Shown here: piece by piece, positions 33,841 through 46,174 of the stretch | Layout of the letters: each line of letters opens with the position of its first letter | Position numbering within the stretch: the stretch's first letter is position 1 | Made by a program: the position numbers and the translations under genes | Notes under the pieces: generated by a model | The model's database searches: none | Told to the model about the DNA's origin: nothing | The model's input: the letters and a program-made list of their open reading frames with translations, nothing else | Assembly: GCA_037176725.1 (NCBI GenBank) | Contig: JAZBRS010000039.1 | Coordinates: 29,548,001-29,612,000 of the forward strand | Source of the DNA: Posidonia oceanica | Taxonomy: Eukaryota; Streptophyta; Magnoliopsida; Alismatales; Posidoniaceae | Reading direction: 5' to 3' | DNA length: 64,000 nucleotides

Positions 33841-34419
33841 TGTAGACACCCCATTTTGACAGGCTAAATTAGTGGAATCTCTCCCTGGTGGCTTCTGAAC
33901 CAAACCTTAACCTAAACCCAAAATCACACCCTTTTTTTTTTTTTCAAAACCAAAACTCCAAAACAAACCCAAAAAATAAACCTAGAACTACACCCATTTT
34001 CTAACCCAAAAACCATCCAAAAACCCTAAGAATTCCCCACCAAAACTACTCCCAAAAACCTTAGAAAACCTAGGTAAAACCACCCATTTTCTAAACCCAA
34101 AATCCTTCCAAAAACCTCCCAAAATCCCACTTCAAATCCTAGGTCAAACCAAAGAAACCCTAGGTCACACACTCACCCAAAACCATTCCAAATCCAAGTC
34201 TTTATCCTTCTCATCTCTCCTGATTATCCTTTTCTCTCTCCTGATTATTCTTTTCTCTCTCCTCTTTATCCTCCTTCTTATTCTCCTTCTTTTCTTGCTC
34301 TCCAGTGCGCCCACCTCATTCTTGCTCCTCCCCACTTATGCCTCTTTCTTCCCTTTATTTTATCTTTATTTTTATTTCATTTTATTTTATCCCATGTTAT
34401 TTAATCTTTAATTTCTTTC

Positions 34420-34500
34420 CTTCCCTCCCTTTCTTTCTTTCTTTCTCCCTTCCTTTCTTTCTTTCTTTCCTTCTTTCTTTCCTTCTTTCTTTTCCTTTTT
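34420..34500 (+). repeat. TTTC simple repeat in LTR
   Basis: Imperfect (TTTC)n run; an equivalent is at about 54842-54921 in the 3' LTR. It lies in the U3 pyrimidine-rich zone and may contribute to promoter activity, which is not shown. Confidence 0.85.
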
Positions 34501-37500
34501 CCACATTAAACCCTAAAACTCTAATTAAAAAGGAAAACACAAGAAGAAACAAATCAAAACCTTAAAAATTAATTAAAAAACTTAGACAAACAATTAGAAG
34601 AAAAATTCAGCTAAAAAGCAACTAAAGACTAAAAATACAATCCAAAAATACAATTAAAAACAAACAAGAGAAAAATAGAATTAAAAACAAACAAAAAAAT
34701 ATAATTAAAACAAACAAAAGGAAAAAATCCTTTAAAAGAAAAAAAAAACAATCAAAAGCAAATCCTAGAAAAAAGAAACAATCCAAGATCCTAGGATAAA
34801 AATAATTAAAAAACAACAACAAACAATTAACAAACCTAAAAAACAATTAAAATATAGACTTAAGAAAAACAATTAAAAGACTTGACCTAAAAATAATTAA
34901 AAAAAAACTTAATAAACAATTAAAACAAACTTAAAAACAATTAAAAGAAAAACCTAAGAAAAACAATTATAAAAACTTAAACAGAACTAAAACCCCTCTA
35001 AACCCTAATTAAAAAAATTAAAAACAATCTTCTAAACCCTAATTAAAAACCTTAATCTAAAAAACAACCTCTTTTTCTATTCCCAAAACCCAATTTCCCT
35101 TTCTTTTTCTTCCTCCCCATTTTCTTTTTTCTTTTCTCTTTCTTTTTTTTATCCGGCCCAGCCCACTACTGCTGCCTCACAGCCTTCGTTCCTTTCTTTC
35201 TTTCTTTTTTTCTCAGCCTTGGCCCAACCAAGCCCACCTTCTTCTCCTCCTTCTCTTTTCTTTCTTTTCCCAGCCTTCTCCTTCTTCTTCCTTCTTCCCC
35301 CCGCAGCCTGTGGCCATCAGCCAGCTGCCTTCCCTCCATTTTCAAAAATCAAGTTTCCCCCCACCGTCAACTCACCTCGCCTGCCACCCCTGCACTCACA
35401 GCCTCTCTCAGCCCACCCGTCCTTTGGCAGCTCATCCTTCTACGGCAGTAACTCCAGGCCTTGTCGTGCATCCCGTCCGCCCAACCCTCCTCTCAGCACT
35501 AGTCTCCCCGTGCTCGTGGATTCAAATTCTTCACCCAAGTGTCCCCTCCGATTAAAAACCATCTCCATCTCCTTCTCCTTCTCCACTTTTCCAGAGCGCA
35601 ATTTGAGAGAGCAAGAGAGAACCCAATCCCTCCTTCTTCCTCTGAAAATTCCGATTTCCTTCTCCCAGCAACTAGCCCCCTTCCAACCTCCAAACTCCTG
35701 CATTTCACTCCCCAATCAACACCCAAACGCCCAGAACCCATTCCACAATTCACCGCCCAGCCAGCAATCCAGAATCCACCCTAAACACCCACAGCCCCCA
35801 CTTACACACAGACCTCCTTCCACCTCCGAAATTCCCAGCTCCATAGTCCACTCCATCTCCCCAAACTCCTCCACCCTACTCACTGAACCACTAGCTTCTC
35901 AGGCCACCCAACACTTCACCCCCAGACCCACCGTAGCTCCTGCACACCACAGCAAACACCTACGCCCAACATCTGCCTAAAAACTTCCACCTTCACCAAG
36001 CATCCAGCAAGCCACCGGAGGGTTCCATCCAGCCCGGAGAGCGACAGAGCGCCACCTCCACCTCAGCTCCACTGAACAGCACCCAAAAATCCGTTCCCCT
36101 CCTGCAAACGTGCAACTTCGCTCCAGACCAGCTCCTGAGCTCCGGAAGGACACCAGCAACTCGTCCAGATCGTCGCACGCCGCCGGGAACGTCCGCAGCT
36201 GCTGCACCATCTCCGCCGGCTCTTGCTCAACCCACCGAGGTCGAGGGAGCGCTCCAGCCGCGCAAACAGGTACCTGATCTTGCTAGTAGTCTAGTTTCCC
36301 CCCCTTCTTGCTTCCCAGCCCCTTAGATCTAGGTTCTGGTCCCTGTTTTGTCGGATCGTCGCCGCTGTGGAGTCTTCTTCTCTGGCGAGCCATTCCTGCA
36401 CAGACCCAGCTCCGGATGTCCACAGCCCCTGCTGACCATGCTCCGAGCTCCACCGAGGTCCCAGGAGCATCGCCCTACTCTTCGCTTCCACCGACGACAC
36501 CTCCAGCCGCCAGTTCTCCTTCTGCACCTTTTGCTGAGCTCTGTCGGCGTTGCCAGCCCGCTGCAGCCTCCGTCATGCGCCGTTGATCATCCTTCGACCT
36601 CCAGGGAGGTCCCCCGCAGCTCGCCGATGCCTCAGCTCCGCTGTGTCGAGTCTCCTTCTCCGGCACAGGCGGCTGCAACTCGCTGCTACTGTAGCTTAGG
36701 ATTTTTTAATGGCATTAGTTAGCTTCAGGTTTATTTTTCTGTTAACTTAGTTATTTTACCATCGTATTGCATTAGTTTCCTTTAGTTTTATTTATTTACT
36801 TTTAGGTCCAGTCGTAGTTTAAGTTTGATTTAAATTTGAATAAAAACTATATTACATTGCATGAAATTCCTGTCTTTTCTTTTATTTTCATTTCAGTCCT
36901 GCTGTAGTTTAAAATCTTTTGATATCATTTATTTGCAGTCCTGCCATTTATTTTTATTGCATCTTCTCTGTAGTTCAAAGCGTTTTAGTTTTTTTTTAGT
37001 TTTAGCCCCATAATTTATTTTTATTGCATCTTAGTCCATCTGCAGTTCAAAATACTTTATCATCTCTTAATTTTTAGCCCAGCAATTTATTTATTTTACT
37101 TCTAGGTCCACCAGTTGATTAATGTCATTTAAATGCATGTTTTTATCTTATTACATTACTCTTAACTCCTGCTATTTATTTTATTTACAAATCGGTCCTC
37201 TGTTTAATTGTTAAATTTATTTAATCTCATATTTTACCATATTACATTGCACTTTTATCTTGTTTTATTTTGTTATTACTTTCTAGTCCTTTGTTTGTTA
37301 GAAAAATCATTTAATTTCATACTTTACCATATTAAATTGCATTTTAGCCCTTGCATTTATTTAATTTGCATTTCAGTCCACTGCATGCATTCACAGCATT
37401 TATTTAAATTGCATTTTTTCCATATTGCATTGCATTCCAGACCCTGCATTTTATTGCATTTGCATTTAGGTCCTCGGTCCATTTAGATTTCATTTAATCT

Positions 37501-37978
37501 CTGTTTTAAAACCTTATTTCATTATTAAAAAAGCCAGAGACTTATTTTTATTGCACCTAGGTCCCTAGGTTTGCATTTTCATTGCATTTAGGCCCTTAGT
37601 TTTTTTAAAACCATTGCATACAGATCCCTAGGTTTGCATCTTCAATGCATTTAGGCCCCTAGTTTTTAAAATCATTGCATACAGGTCCCTAAGTTTGCAT
37701 TTTCATTGCATTTAGGCCCTTAGTTTTTAAAACCATTGCATATAGGTTCCTAAGTTTGCATTTAGTTTCATCCAGGTCCCTAGGTTTGCATTTTCATTGC
37801 ATTTAGGCCCCTAGTTCTTAAAATCATTGCATATAGGTCCCTAAATTTGCATTTAGTTGCATCCAAGTCCCTAGGTTTGCATTTTAATTACATTTAGGTC
37901 ATTTTCTTGCATTTTTACATGCATTGCACCCATACATCATTGCACTTAGCATCTTAGCACACTTTTGAGCACCTTTAG

Positions 37979-38195
37979 CTCCTTTGTATGTGGGAGGCCT
38001 TGTTCTGCACACCCTTAGGGACTTTTTGCTTTTAGATCCCTACCTTTCCTTGGTTCTTGGGTCTTCTGATCTTAAGGCCTGTGTAACTCCCGATCGGACT
38101 GCCGGATCTTCGCGACCAAGCTACCCGGATCATCCTGGTGGAGTTGACTTTCATGCTGACCAAGGTTACCTCAGATCAGGCCTCAGGTATCCAAG
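37979..38195 (+). other. Exon-like conserved LTR block with splice donor, element B 5' LTR
   Basis: Starts with a weakened hairpin and ends CCAAG then GTAAGT (donor at 38196). The small frame 37984-38199 aligns with those of A and D (PSYPDHPGG, LRSGLR). In the 3' LTR copy (58421-58637) the donor is mutated to GTTAGT. Confidence 0.6.
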
Positions 38196-38649
38196 GTAAG
38201 TCCTTCTGAATCTCTGCATGGCACTTTGTTGCATATCACTTGCATTACATGCATTGTTTTCGCATCGCGTTTTCCGTGCATATAGATTAGGGCTTCCCTC
38301 TTGCCTATCTACTCTACCTCCTCTTTTCGCGTCTTTTTAGTGTCTTTGGGTTGAGTTTTCCTTGGATTCACTACTGATCGCGGCCTTCTTCCCCCTTTTC
38401 CACTATCCGATTGCACCGCGAGCTTTGGACAGTGTGCGAGACACATCGTGGGACTCTGCTTGCTTTCTTTCCCCTTTGCGGGTCTTCACACCTGCATCGT
38501 GCAGTTCTTAACCGGTGTTTGTTTTCACACTTACACCGCTTGCCTCTCTTTACTTGTTTTATTTTTCCCCTTTGCATGTTTTCGCATCTGCATTGCGTGG
38601 CTTTTACGACGTTTTGTTTCCGTACTTGCATCGCTTGTTTTCCTTCGCT

Positions 38650-38830
38650 CTTGCACTGTTTTGCGTGCCAGGATCTGTTTTCGCCTGTTTTCGCACCGTT
38701 TTGCATGCCAGCATTTGTTTTCGCCTATTTTCGCACCGTTTTGCATGCCTGCTTTCCTTTTCGCTTGCTCTTGCAGCATTTTGCGTGCCTGTATTTGTTT
38801 CTCGCATCATTTTGCGTGTTGGTTCCTGTT
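38650..38830 (+). repeat. 30-bp-type minisatellite, element B 5' LTR
   Basis: Five to six diverged units of GCACCGTTTTGCATGCCAGC type. The 3' LTR (about 59140-59335) has one unit more. Confidence 0.75.
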
Positions 38831-39525
38831 TTCCTTTGCATGTCGCTTGCATGTGTATGGTTTTACTGCTGTTTTGTTTTATCGCTTGCATTTGCATTAG
38901 GGCAGTATGCTTACTGCCTGGAGTTCTCACGGACCAAGGTTCGCCCGGTTCGGAACACAGACAGCGTTGCTGAGCACTTAGATTGCACGTGTAATTCCTT
39001 GCACGCATTTCAATACTTAGAACACACCTTTGAGCATCTAATTAGGCATTCATGGCACTTAGGCATTCAAAGCATGCATTTCCCTGCGTAAGTGAGTGTA
39101 AGCCTAGAAAGACTGACTCTCGAGGGTGTCGGGGGTGCCTAACACCTTCCCCGCAGGTAACAGGAGTCCTTGCCCTTTCTCATGGCCCGTAATGACCATA
39201 TTGCCCTTATCCTAGGCACGAGTCACATCATTTGCATCTCATTGCATCTTATTTCATTTGCATTGCATCGTATTGCATCTTTTGCTTGGTTTTGCGTGTT
39301 TATTCATGCATTTCCCCGATTTTCCCTGTCTCCCGACTTAATAGACACAGTGGCGACTCTGATTTGTCTTATCTTTTCTTTTTCTTGCTCTTTTTTCCCT
39401 TTTTTGGTGTTTTCGAGTCAAGCCTTCCTTCTCGGATACACTTGTTAATAGTGAACCTGATTCCAATTGGTGCACGCGAGCTTTGGCAGTGTACATGGAC
39501 GATCTGAACACTGGGATTACTACAG

Positions 39526-39543
39526 TGGCAACTCCACTAGGGA
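39526..39543 (+). promoter_or_regulatory. Primer binding site of element B
   Basis: TGGCAACTCCACTAGGGA, one base after the LTR. Two to three C-to-T/G-to-A type changes separate it from the PBS of A. Confidence 0.87.
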
Positions 39544-40860
39544 GACTAGACTCCGACTTTCGTTTTGGTTTTCTCGCTCGCTTCTTTTTGCAGCTTTGCT
39601 TGCCTTTGCCTCCTTTACCTGTTTGTTTGCTCCCCTGTGCCAATTCCTAGCGAGTCGCATTGTAGCAACTCTGCTTGGGTTTTGCACTTCTTTTGCCTGC
39701 TTCACCTTGGCATGCTTTGTTGTTTGCTCTGCTTTGTCTGCTTTGGCTTTCTCGCTTGTTTACATGCTTTATCCTTTGCTATGCTCTTATTTGCTTTACT
39801 GCTTACTTGTCTTTACTTTCTTTATCTGTTGGCTTATTACTGCTTTATTTCTCGCATTATGCATGCCTACATACTTGTTTGGCAACAATACATGCCTTTT
39901 GGGTGATGAATGCTTCTCTTACACACTTGCTATGCCACTACACACGCACATGCCCTGTATAAATGCCTTTTGATATGATGAATGTTTTCCCTTCACTATT
40001 ATGCCCACAAACACTTGCACATGCCATGCACTTGCCTTTTGCAGTGATGTGTGTTGTTTGTCTGCCATATTTGGTTGATTTTCTTCCTTTTTGCACATGC
40101 CATGTTTAGGATAGTAGAGACTGATTGCTTTCCCTGTGGCTAACTAAAAATGGCAAGTAAAAAGAAGTTCTAGGAACAACTAGAGACCTCAACAAACCTG
40201 CACCCCCTTTGGGTTAATAAAATACGCAAGATAAAAAACTCTAATCATTTGCATGAAGCATCATATAGGGCACGCATCCTCTCATCTGATTCCACCTATC
40301 AGTCTGCGAAGGACGGTCCCGGCCTCTTGTTCCACTGCTTTGGCGTGGCCCAAGTCAGTTGGTCTGTCCCCCTTGTCTAGGGGTCGTGTCGGTGCTAGTG
40401 GAGGGTACTACCCACACTTTGGTGGGGTCAGGGCCACCAACGCACTACCCTGTTATCACCTGAGCTCTGGCCAGGAATTAGACAGGGGACCTACTTTTTC
40501 TGACTTGAGTCGGTGACCCGTACACCTGTGAGTACCTGAAGTAGGTTACCTACTAGGATACACTAGATTGGTGAGGGAGAGCATGCTAGAAAGCATACAT
40601 GTCATTCATGCCACTAATTGAACACATTTGCATCTTTCTTTCTGTTTCTAATCCCTGTTTGTTTCTGTTTGTGTCAGCAGAGATCGGTAAGCGAGTTCCC
40701 TTGCTAGAGCTTGAGTACTGTCCCCTACTGACACCCCTGTTGCGACCTTTGTTCGCGACCATTCCCTTCTGAGTTATCCGCTTTTGCGACGATAGCTCCT
40801 ACTAGGACTCGTCCTCTTTTTCCTTGTCGCAGCCCTATCCTCACGTGCTCTCGGTCAGCA
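39544..40860 (+). other. Element B leader between PBS and gag
   Basis: Similar to the leader of A: PBS-like duplicate at 39663, conserved block 40220-40600 with a short frame at 40253-40516 sharing PISLRR and GLSP..RGRVG with A, and an acceptor-like tract ending GTGTCAGCAG at 40680. No gene is supported. Confidence 0.68.
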
Positions 40861-43320
40861 ATGGCTTAGTTCGTTAGTGAGCCTCTTCTTACTCTTGTCA
40901 CGGAGGGAGTTTCCACTTCAGCCCCTCCGGTTGCCCCTTCAGCTCCCTTTGTGCCCCCTGTGACGCCAGGGTTTCCCCCTCTAGTGCCTTCGATATCTCA
41001 GTTCATCTTGGGGTATTGGCAGACATCTGCCCCTCCGGATCTGGTCGCCGAGTCCATCTTGGTGATCGTTACTCGCGTTCCGGAGACGCCTTTGACCCCT
41101 CCTTCTCAGGGATATGTCACCCTTGACGCCCCTTCTGCTGCTGCTGCGACTCTTGCTGTAGGACCTCTTTCCCCTGGATAGTCTGTGTCCATGCCACTTG
41201 CTTCTCATCCCTCACCGGCATTGCACCTCAGCGTCCCCACTGACGGGACGCTTGAGGCACAATACCAGCACCTGATGGAGCTCATCTAGAGACTGCAGGG
41301 CATGGCTTTATTGGTTCGTCCCTCCTTCGTTCCTGCCACTCCTGAGGTTCCCCTGCGGCCAGTTCCTGCATATCATGCATTTGCCACTACACCTCTGCCT
41401 AGACCATCGTCTCAACTGCTCATGGTTCCGACGATGGGGGCCCGATTTCCACCTCCCACAGCACAACACATAGCACAGCATGCACCTCCGCCATCTGGTG
41501 GCCAGTCCTTTGGGCTGGTTGGAGCATAGTACCCCACTAGCTCGCTGTCTAGCACCATGCCTAGGCAGCAACTGATGCACCAGCACACTACACATTCCAC
41601 TGCACAGCATGTCATTTATCCTCCTCCCCTGCATCAGGTCCAGAATCCTGCATACATTCCATCATACACCGTACCAGCGCACGGATACGTCGGCCATCCC
41701 GTTGCTCCACCAGGTGACGCTATGGTAGATCCGGAGGAGTACTTAGGTGCGATCCACTCAGTGTATGTGCTCGCTACCCCTGCCGACCCCTCTCTTACGG
41801 CAGTAAATTCAGACCCCATCAATAACAGGATGGACGTCTTGGAGAAGGCACTACGACTAGTGCAGGGTACTAAGCACCAGACCTACCAGTTCCGGGACCT
41901 CTGCTGCTTTCCAGAGGCGGTACTCCCTTCGAAGTTTAAAATCCCAGACTTCGATAAATATAATGGTAGGGGCTGTCGCATAGCACATCTGAAGGCGTAT
42001 TGCGGTGATCTCGCTCAGCTCCAAGCTGACGAGAGGTTGCTGATCCGCTTGTTCTAGAAAAGCTTGATCGGGCCAGTACTCAAGTGGTTCACCTCACTTG
42101 ATATGTCAGCCATCAAGACTTGGAACGACCTCAATCAGGCGTTCCTGGAACAATATTCCTTCAACCTAGACCTGGTCCCAAAGCACGCGGACCTGGTCGC
42201 AACCAAGCAGAATCCCAGCGAGCCGTTCGGGGAGTACGTTGGCCGTTGGCGCGTCCTTGCTTCACAGGTCTGAGATAGACCCTCTGACTAGGAGTCTATT
42301 GAGATCATTATCAAGGGGGCGCAGCCGTCTCTCAGGGCTCTGCTTAGCATTCAACCTGTCACTACTTTTGCAGCACTAATCCGAGCTGGAGCGCGCGTGG
42401 AGAGTTCGTTGCGGAGTGGCAACTTCCCTGCTCTCTCTACGTTCGTTAAGCAGGCCATGACCAGCAGTAACAGTGCCAACAGCGGCACCACCAACAACAA
42501 CAGCGGTAGCAACAGCAATCGTCTCAAGAAGAAAGACTCTCCGAAGACCGCTGTTGCATTTGTCGATTCCCCTGCTGTGCCTGTTCATCTGGCGTCTCGG
42601 CCTGCCCCAGCTCAGATGGTGTATGCTCTTGCACCTAGGAATCCCCCTACACCACAGATCACCACCACCGCTCGACCGGTCTATCCCGCCGCACCAGTTC
42701 AGTAAGGCCAATACCCAAGGCAAAGACGGCCTCCCACAGAACGGCGGAAGTTCGCCCCACTGGTGGAACCGCTAACTGCCATCTTGTCAAAGGTTGCATC
42801 GCTCTTGAGATTCCCGGAGGTTCGCCCACCCCCAAACCCCTTGTCGCATTATATAAGGCGAACCTCTTTTGCAATTTCCATCGAAGCGTCGGGCATTCGA
42901 CGGACAATTGCTTCACCTTGCGGAATGATATTCAGGACTTGATCGAATCGGGAACGATTGCGATCGACACCCATGAGGCATCCACTCCTGCATCCACTCA
43001 TGCATCTGCTCATGCATCTGTTCCTCCTCATCCTAGCATCGTCCGCCAATCTCTATCGGAGCACTCTTATCTGGGAGGTGCGGGAACCTCAGGAATTCAC
43101 TCTCTTTTCCCTTCTAAGCCTACCACGTCCATGGTTGACCCTTCTAAGCTCATCTCTGATATCTCTGAGCCCTTCCCTGTCAATCTTTATCTTGCGGTTG
43201 TTGCCGGCTCCGAGTCGGGAGTTCACATGATCCGACCGCGTGCTAGGCCAGAGCGCTCCTTCGCGCCGCTTGCTGTGCTTCCACAGGCTCAACCCCCTGT
43301 ACACCTCCTAGCTAGGGCCT
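40861..43320 (+). pseudogene. gag: gag of element B
   Basis: Starts MA followed at once by TAG (40867, CAG in A). Homologous to the gag of A through the Pro-rich part, the gag core (41900-42270) and the CX2HX4HX4C knuckle (42870-42911, CNFHRSVGHSTDNC). In-frame stops: TAG at 40867, 41179, 41287, 41527, 42055 and 42289, TGA at 42271, TAA at 42703; then a frameshift before 42918. Four of the TAGs face CAG in element A. Confidence 0.9.
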
Positions 43321-43469
43321 AGCCTAGATCCCCTGTCCATCTCTTAGGATGGCCTTAGCTAGGATCCCTTGTACACCTTTTAGGCAGACCTCAGCCTACC
43401 CCTGCCTTCCCTCCCCAACAACCTTACCCATCTCCCCAGTATCCAATAGGCACCCCTGCAGCCCCTCCT
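43321..43469 (+). pseudogene. gag-pro junction of element B
   Basis: Pro-rich and partly duplicated (CCTGTCCATCTCTTAGG and CTTGTACACCTTTTAGG-like words). TAG at 43320 and 43356 again sit where a sibling copy of the short repeat has CAG. Confidence 0.6.
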
Positions 43470-44834
43470 ATGCTCGTAGCACGTGCTCCTGTGGTTATTA
43501 ATTTAACTCGGGACAGCCATCACGTACCATACAGTTACGCCACAGAAATGTGTGCAGAAGTAACGCAATCAGGGAGGGTCTACAGACCCCCAGCGCCGGC
43601 GGTTAGGCCAAACTATCCAGAACCTGCTGTGCCCCCACCCTCTAGCCAACCCATAGCAGGCCAGACCTCTATCCAACCCATAGCAGGCCAGACCTATAGC
43701 CAACCCCCTGTAACCGTCCCTTTAGAGCTTGCCACCAAAGCCACCCCTCCTACTGCCAAGAAGAACCAACCCATGGCTGACATTACCTCTCAGCTTAAGA
43801 AGGTTAAAGCCGACATTTTCATTTGGGACCTCATACACTCCTCTTCCGAACACCGCAAGGCTTTTCTTCGCATATTCCAAGCAGTCCATGTGTCCCAGAC
43901 TATTGAACCTTCAGCCTTGGAAAGTATGGTAGGAATGATTGCGAAGCCTCAGATCATCTCTTTTACGAGCGATGAACTGCCTCCGGTGGGGATTAATCAC
44001 AACCAACCCTTGTTCGTCACGGTTCAGTTCAAAAACTTTCGCATTCCCCTCACGCTGGTTGATAACGGGTCAGGCCTTAATGTCTGCCCCTTGTGTACTG
44101 CAACAAAGCTCGGATTCAAAGCCGAGGATATCACTCCAGCTATAAAGGGAATGATAGCTTTTGACAATACCCACCATGATGCTCTAGGGATTCTGATTAT
44201 TCCTCTTACCATTGGCCTGGTTGTATTCGATGTAGAATTCTACGTTGTCGACTTGAAGCCAAATTTTAATTTCCTGTTTGGGCGCCCTTGGCTCCACAAG
44301 CATCAGGTCCTCCCCTCGACCCTCCATCGCATGATAAAGTACCGCTGCAGCGACGATGTCATTGTCGTCATGGCGGAGAACTTTGAGAAGGAGCGGATCA
44401 AGGCAGTCTCCCCCGTCTCTTCACAAACCATCTCCTTTGACCCTGAAACCTCCGATGCTTTGTATTGCGTTAACCGGTGTGAGTCGGTTAACTTCATTCC
44501 TGATCTTGAACGCATCAACTCCTTGGCCATTCACAATAACCCCTTTCAAATGGTCGAGAATGTCTATCACAGATGGGGTTACGTTAAGGGCACACTGCTT
44601 GGGCGATACGGCCAGGGGATCGCAGAGCCGATCGTAGCGGAGGAGTGGAGAAAAGTAGAAGGTCTCGGTTACGAGCCCAAGCCCAACAAAGATGATTGCT
44701 TTCAGCTGAAGAATCAGAAGACGATCATCCGCAGGGACCTCACTAACTTCACCAGTGCAAGTATTTTGGGTTCAATTGATGGTCAAGCCGCGGTGCCGAC
44801 AGAAGAATGGGTCCGCATTGAGGACTACTACTAG
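43470..44834 (+). pseudogene. pro: Aspartic protease region of element B
   Basis: Open for 454 codons. The active-site stretch is LVDNGSGLNV, as in A, followed by FGRPWLHKHQ and the G-patch-like WGYVKGTLLGRYGQGI. The N-terminal SSQPIAGQ repeats are specific to this copy. It ends at a TAG (44832) where A reads through a Ser codon into the linker. Confidence 0.88.
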
Positions 44835-46174
44835 GATGAGGAGCAATCTGGCGCAGTAGAGGCGACCCAAACCTGTGGCAAAGTTCTGATCAGCACGGAG
44901 GCACCTCGGTCGGTTTGTTTGGCTCTACCCTCAACAGATACAGTAGCCAACTTAGCAGGCCTTATGGCAGGACTGACAAGCTTTCACATTTCTACAGCCA
45001 CATCAACATCACAAGCACCAGCAGCAACGGCAGCTCAGAAGTCAGGGACACCCCTTCAGGCATAGTTAGCCAGTCCGCCTGCGGCCGCAGTCGCATCAGT
45101 ACAGCTATCACCCTCTCTGGAGGGTCAGTTAGCCAGTTTAGCTAGCAACGTGACTCGACCCACTTCAGCAGCCGCATCATAGAGAATGCAACCGACGCCG
45201 TCCGCTACACATCTTCCTACCGCAAAATAGCAACCCTCGTGGCAGGCCCCCATGGCATCAAAGGCCACACCCTCACTGTCACTACTAGATGCAGAGGTCC
45301 AGTTGAGCAACACAGCCTCCCAGCCATCGAGCCCTCAGAAGAGCAACTTTGCCTACCCTCCAACTGTAGCAGTAACTTTGGCAGTGCACCCATTTGCGGC
45401 CCCGGTGACCGATCTGTTTGGATCTCCGATCATGAAGCCGCCACAATCAGGTGTGCTCGTAGGCCAGACAATGCAAGCATCCAGGACGGTGGTACATCTA
45501 GCAGCCGGGCCAAAGCCAGACGCCCTCGGCGCCCACTACATCAACTCACCCTCGGATGAGGAGGAAGGAGCAGCGGCAGAGGCCCAGGTTGACTCATGGA
45601 TGGGAGATTTAGAGCTACTATACTAGGAACAGTTCAAATCACTAGTAGAGGACCTAGCAGAGCACCAAAGAGCGGAAAGGAAAGGGAAAGTTGTGGTTAC
45701 GGACCCTCCCCCATAGGAAGACCATGCCTCTATCATGGTCTTGGAAGAAGACTCAGCAGCGGCAGACTCCACCAGACCTGATGAGCTCATCACTCTGCAA
45801 CCACAAGGCGGGTCTAGGTGGTTTGGGCATCACATGCCCCACTCAGGCAGTGTAGCAAGCGGCAGTACCCAGATCCACCACCAGTCCAGCATACCCTCCG
45901 CAAGTACACTAGAAGACACAGAGGAGGAAACATTGGCAGTGCAGACAGCAACTGAGCCAACAGTCCAGGCGGTAACAGAGCTGAAAGTAGCATCAGTAAC
46001 AGAGTTATCAGCAGCCTCAGCGGTAGGGCCATCAGTAGCATCATTGACAGAATCAGCAGAACCATCAGCAGAGTCAGTGGCAGAGTGCTTAGCAGAATCA
46101 GCCAGGTCAGAGTAGGTAGAGGAAGTTGCTAGGAGGAGGTCGCGCACTGAGGATACAAGAACACTCGAGTAAGC
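44835..46174 (+). pseudogene. Protease-RT linker of element B
   Basis: Low-complexity Ser/Ala/Thr-rich coding remnants in shifting frames, homologous to 7250-8580 of A (for example LVLEEE, GSRWF). TAGs at 45624, 45714 and 46113. The end has a run of Val/Ser/Glu repeats not seen in A. Confidence 0.65.

Larger units (their letters stand above)
33841..39524 (+). repeat. Element B 5' LTR, 5684 bp
   Basis: Starts TGTAGACACC and ends ATTACTACA. Same build as the other LTRs: C/T-rich U3, TTTC repeats, A-rich part (34540-35060), C-rich part ending CAG then GTACCT (36270), T-rich intron-like part with tandem TTGCATTTAGGYCCCTAG words (37550-37900), exon-like block, 30-bp array, terminal block, site alpha (39351). 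Compared with the 3' LTR it lacks about 43 bp around 38456, which removes site gamma, and about 55 bp near 35985. Confidence 0.95.

Noticed and set aside
35219..35980. Pro/Ser-rich open frame in the LTR (also 55701-56366 and 24684-25148)
   Set aside because: Low-complexity C-rich leader sequence; the frame is not kept between LTR families and no domain is visible.
43089..43304. Antisense frames within gag and pol (also 9574-9948, 11487-11801, 47191-47505)
   Set aside because: Shadows of the sense coding sequence; no antisense ORF is shared between A and B in a way that suggests a Grande-type antisense gene.
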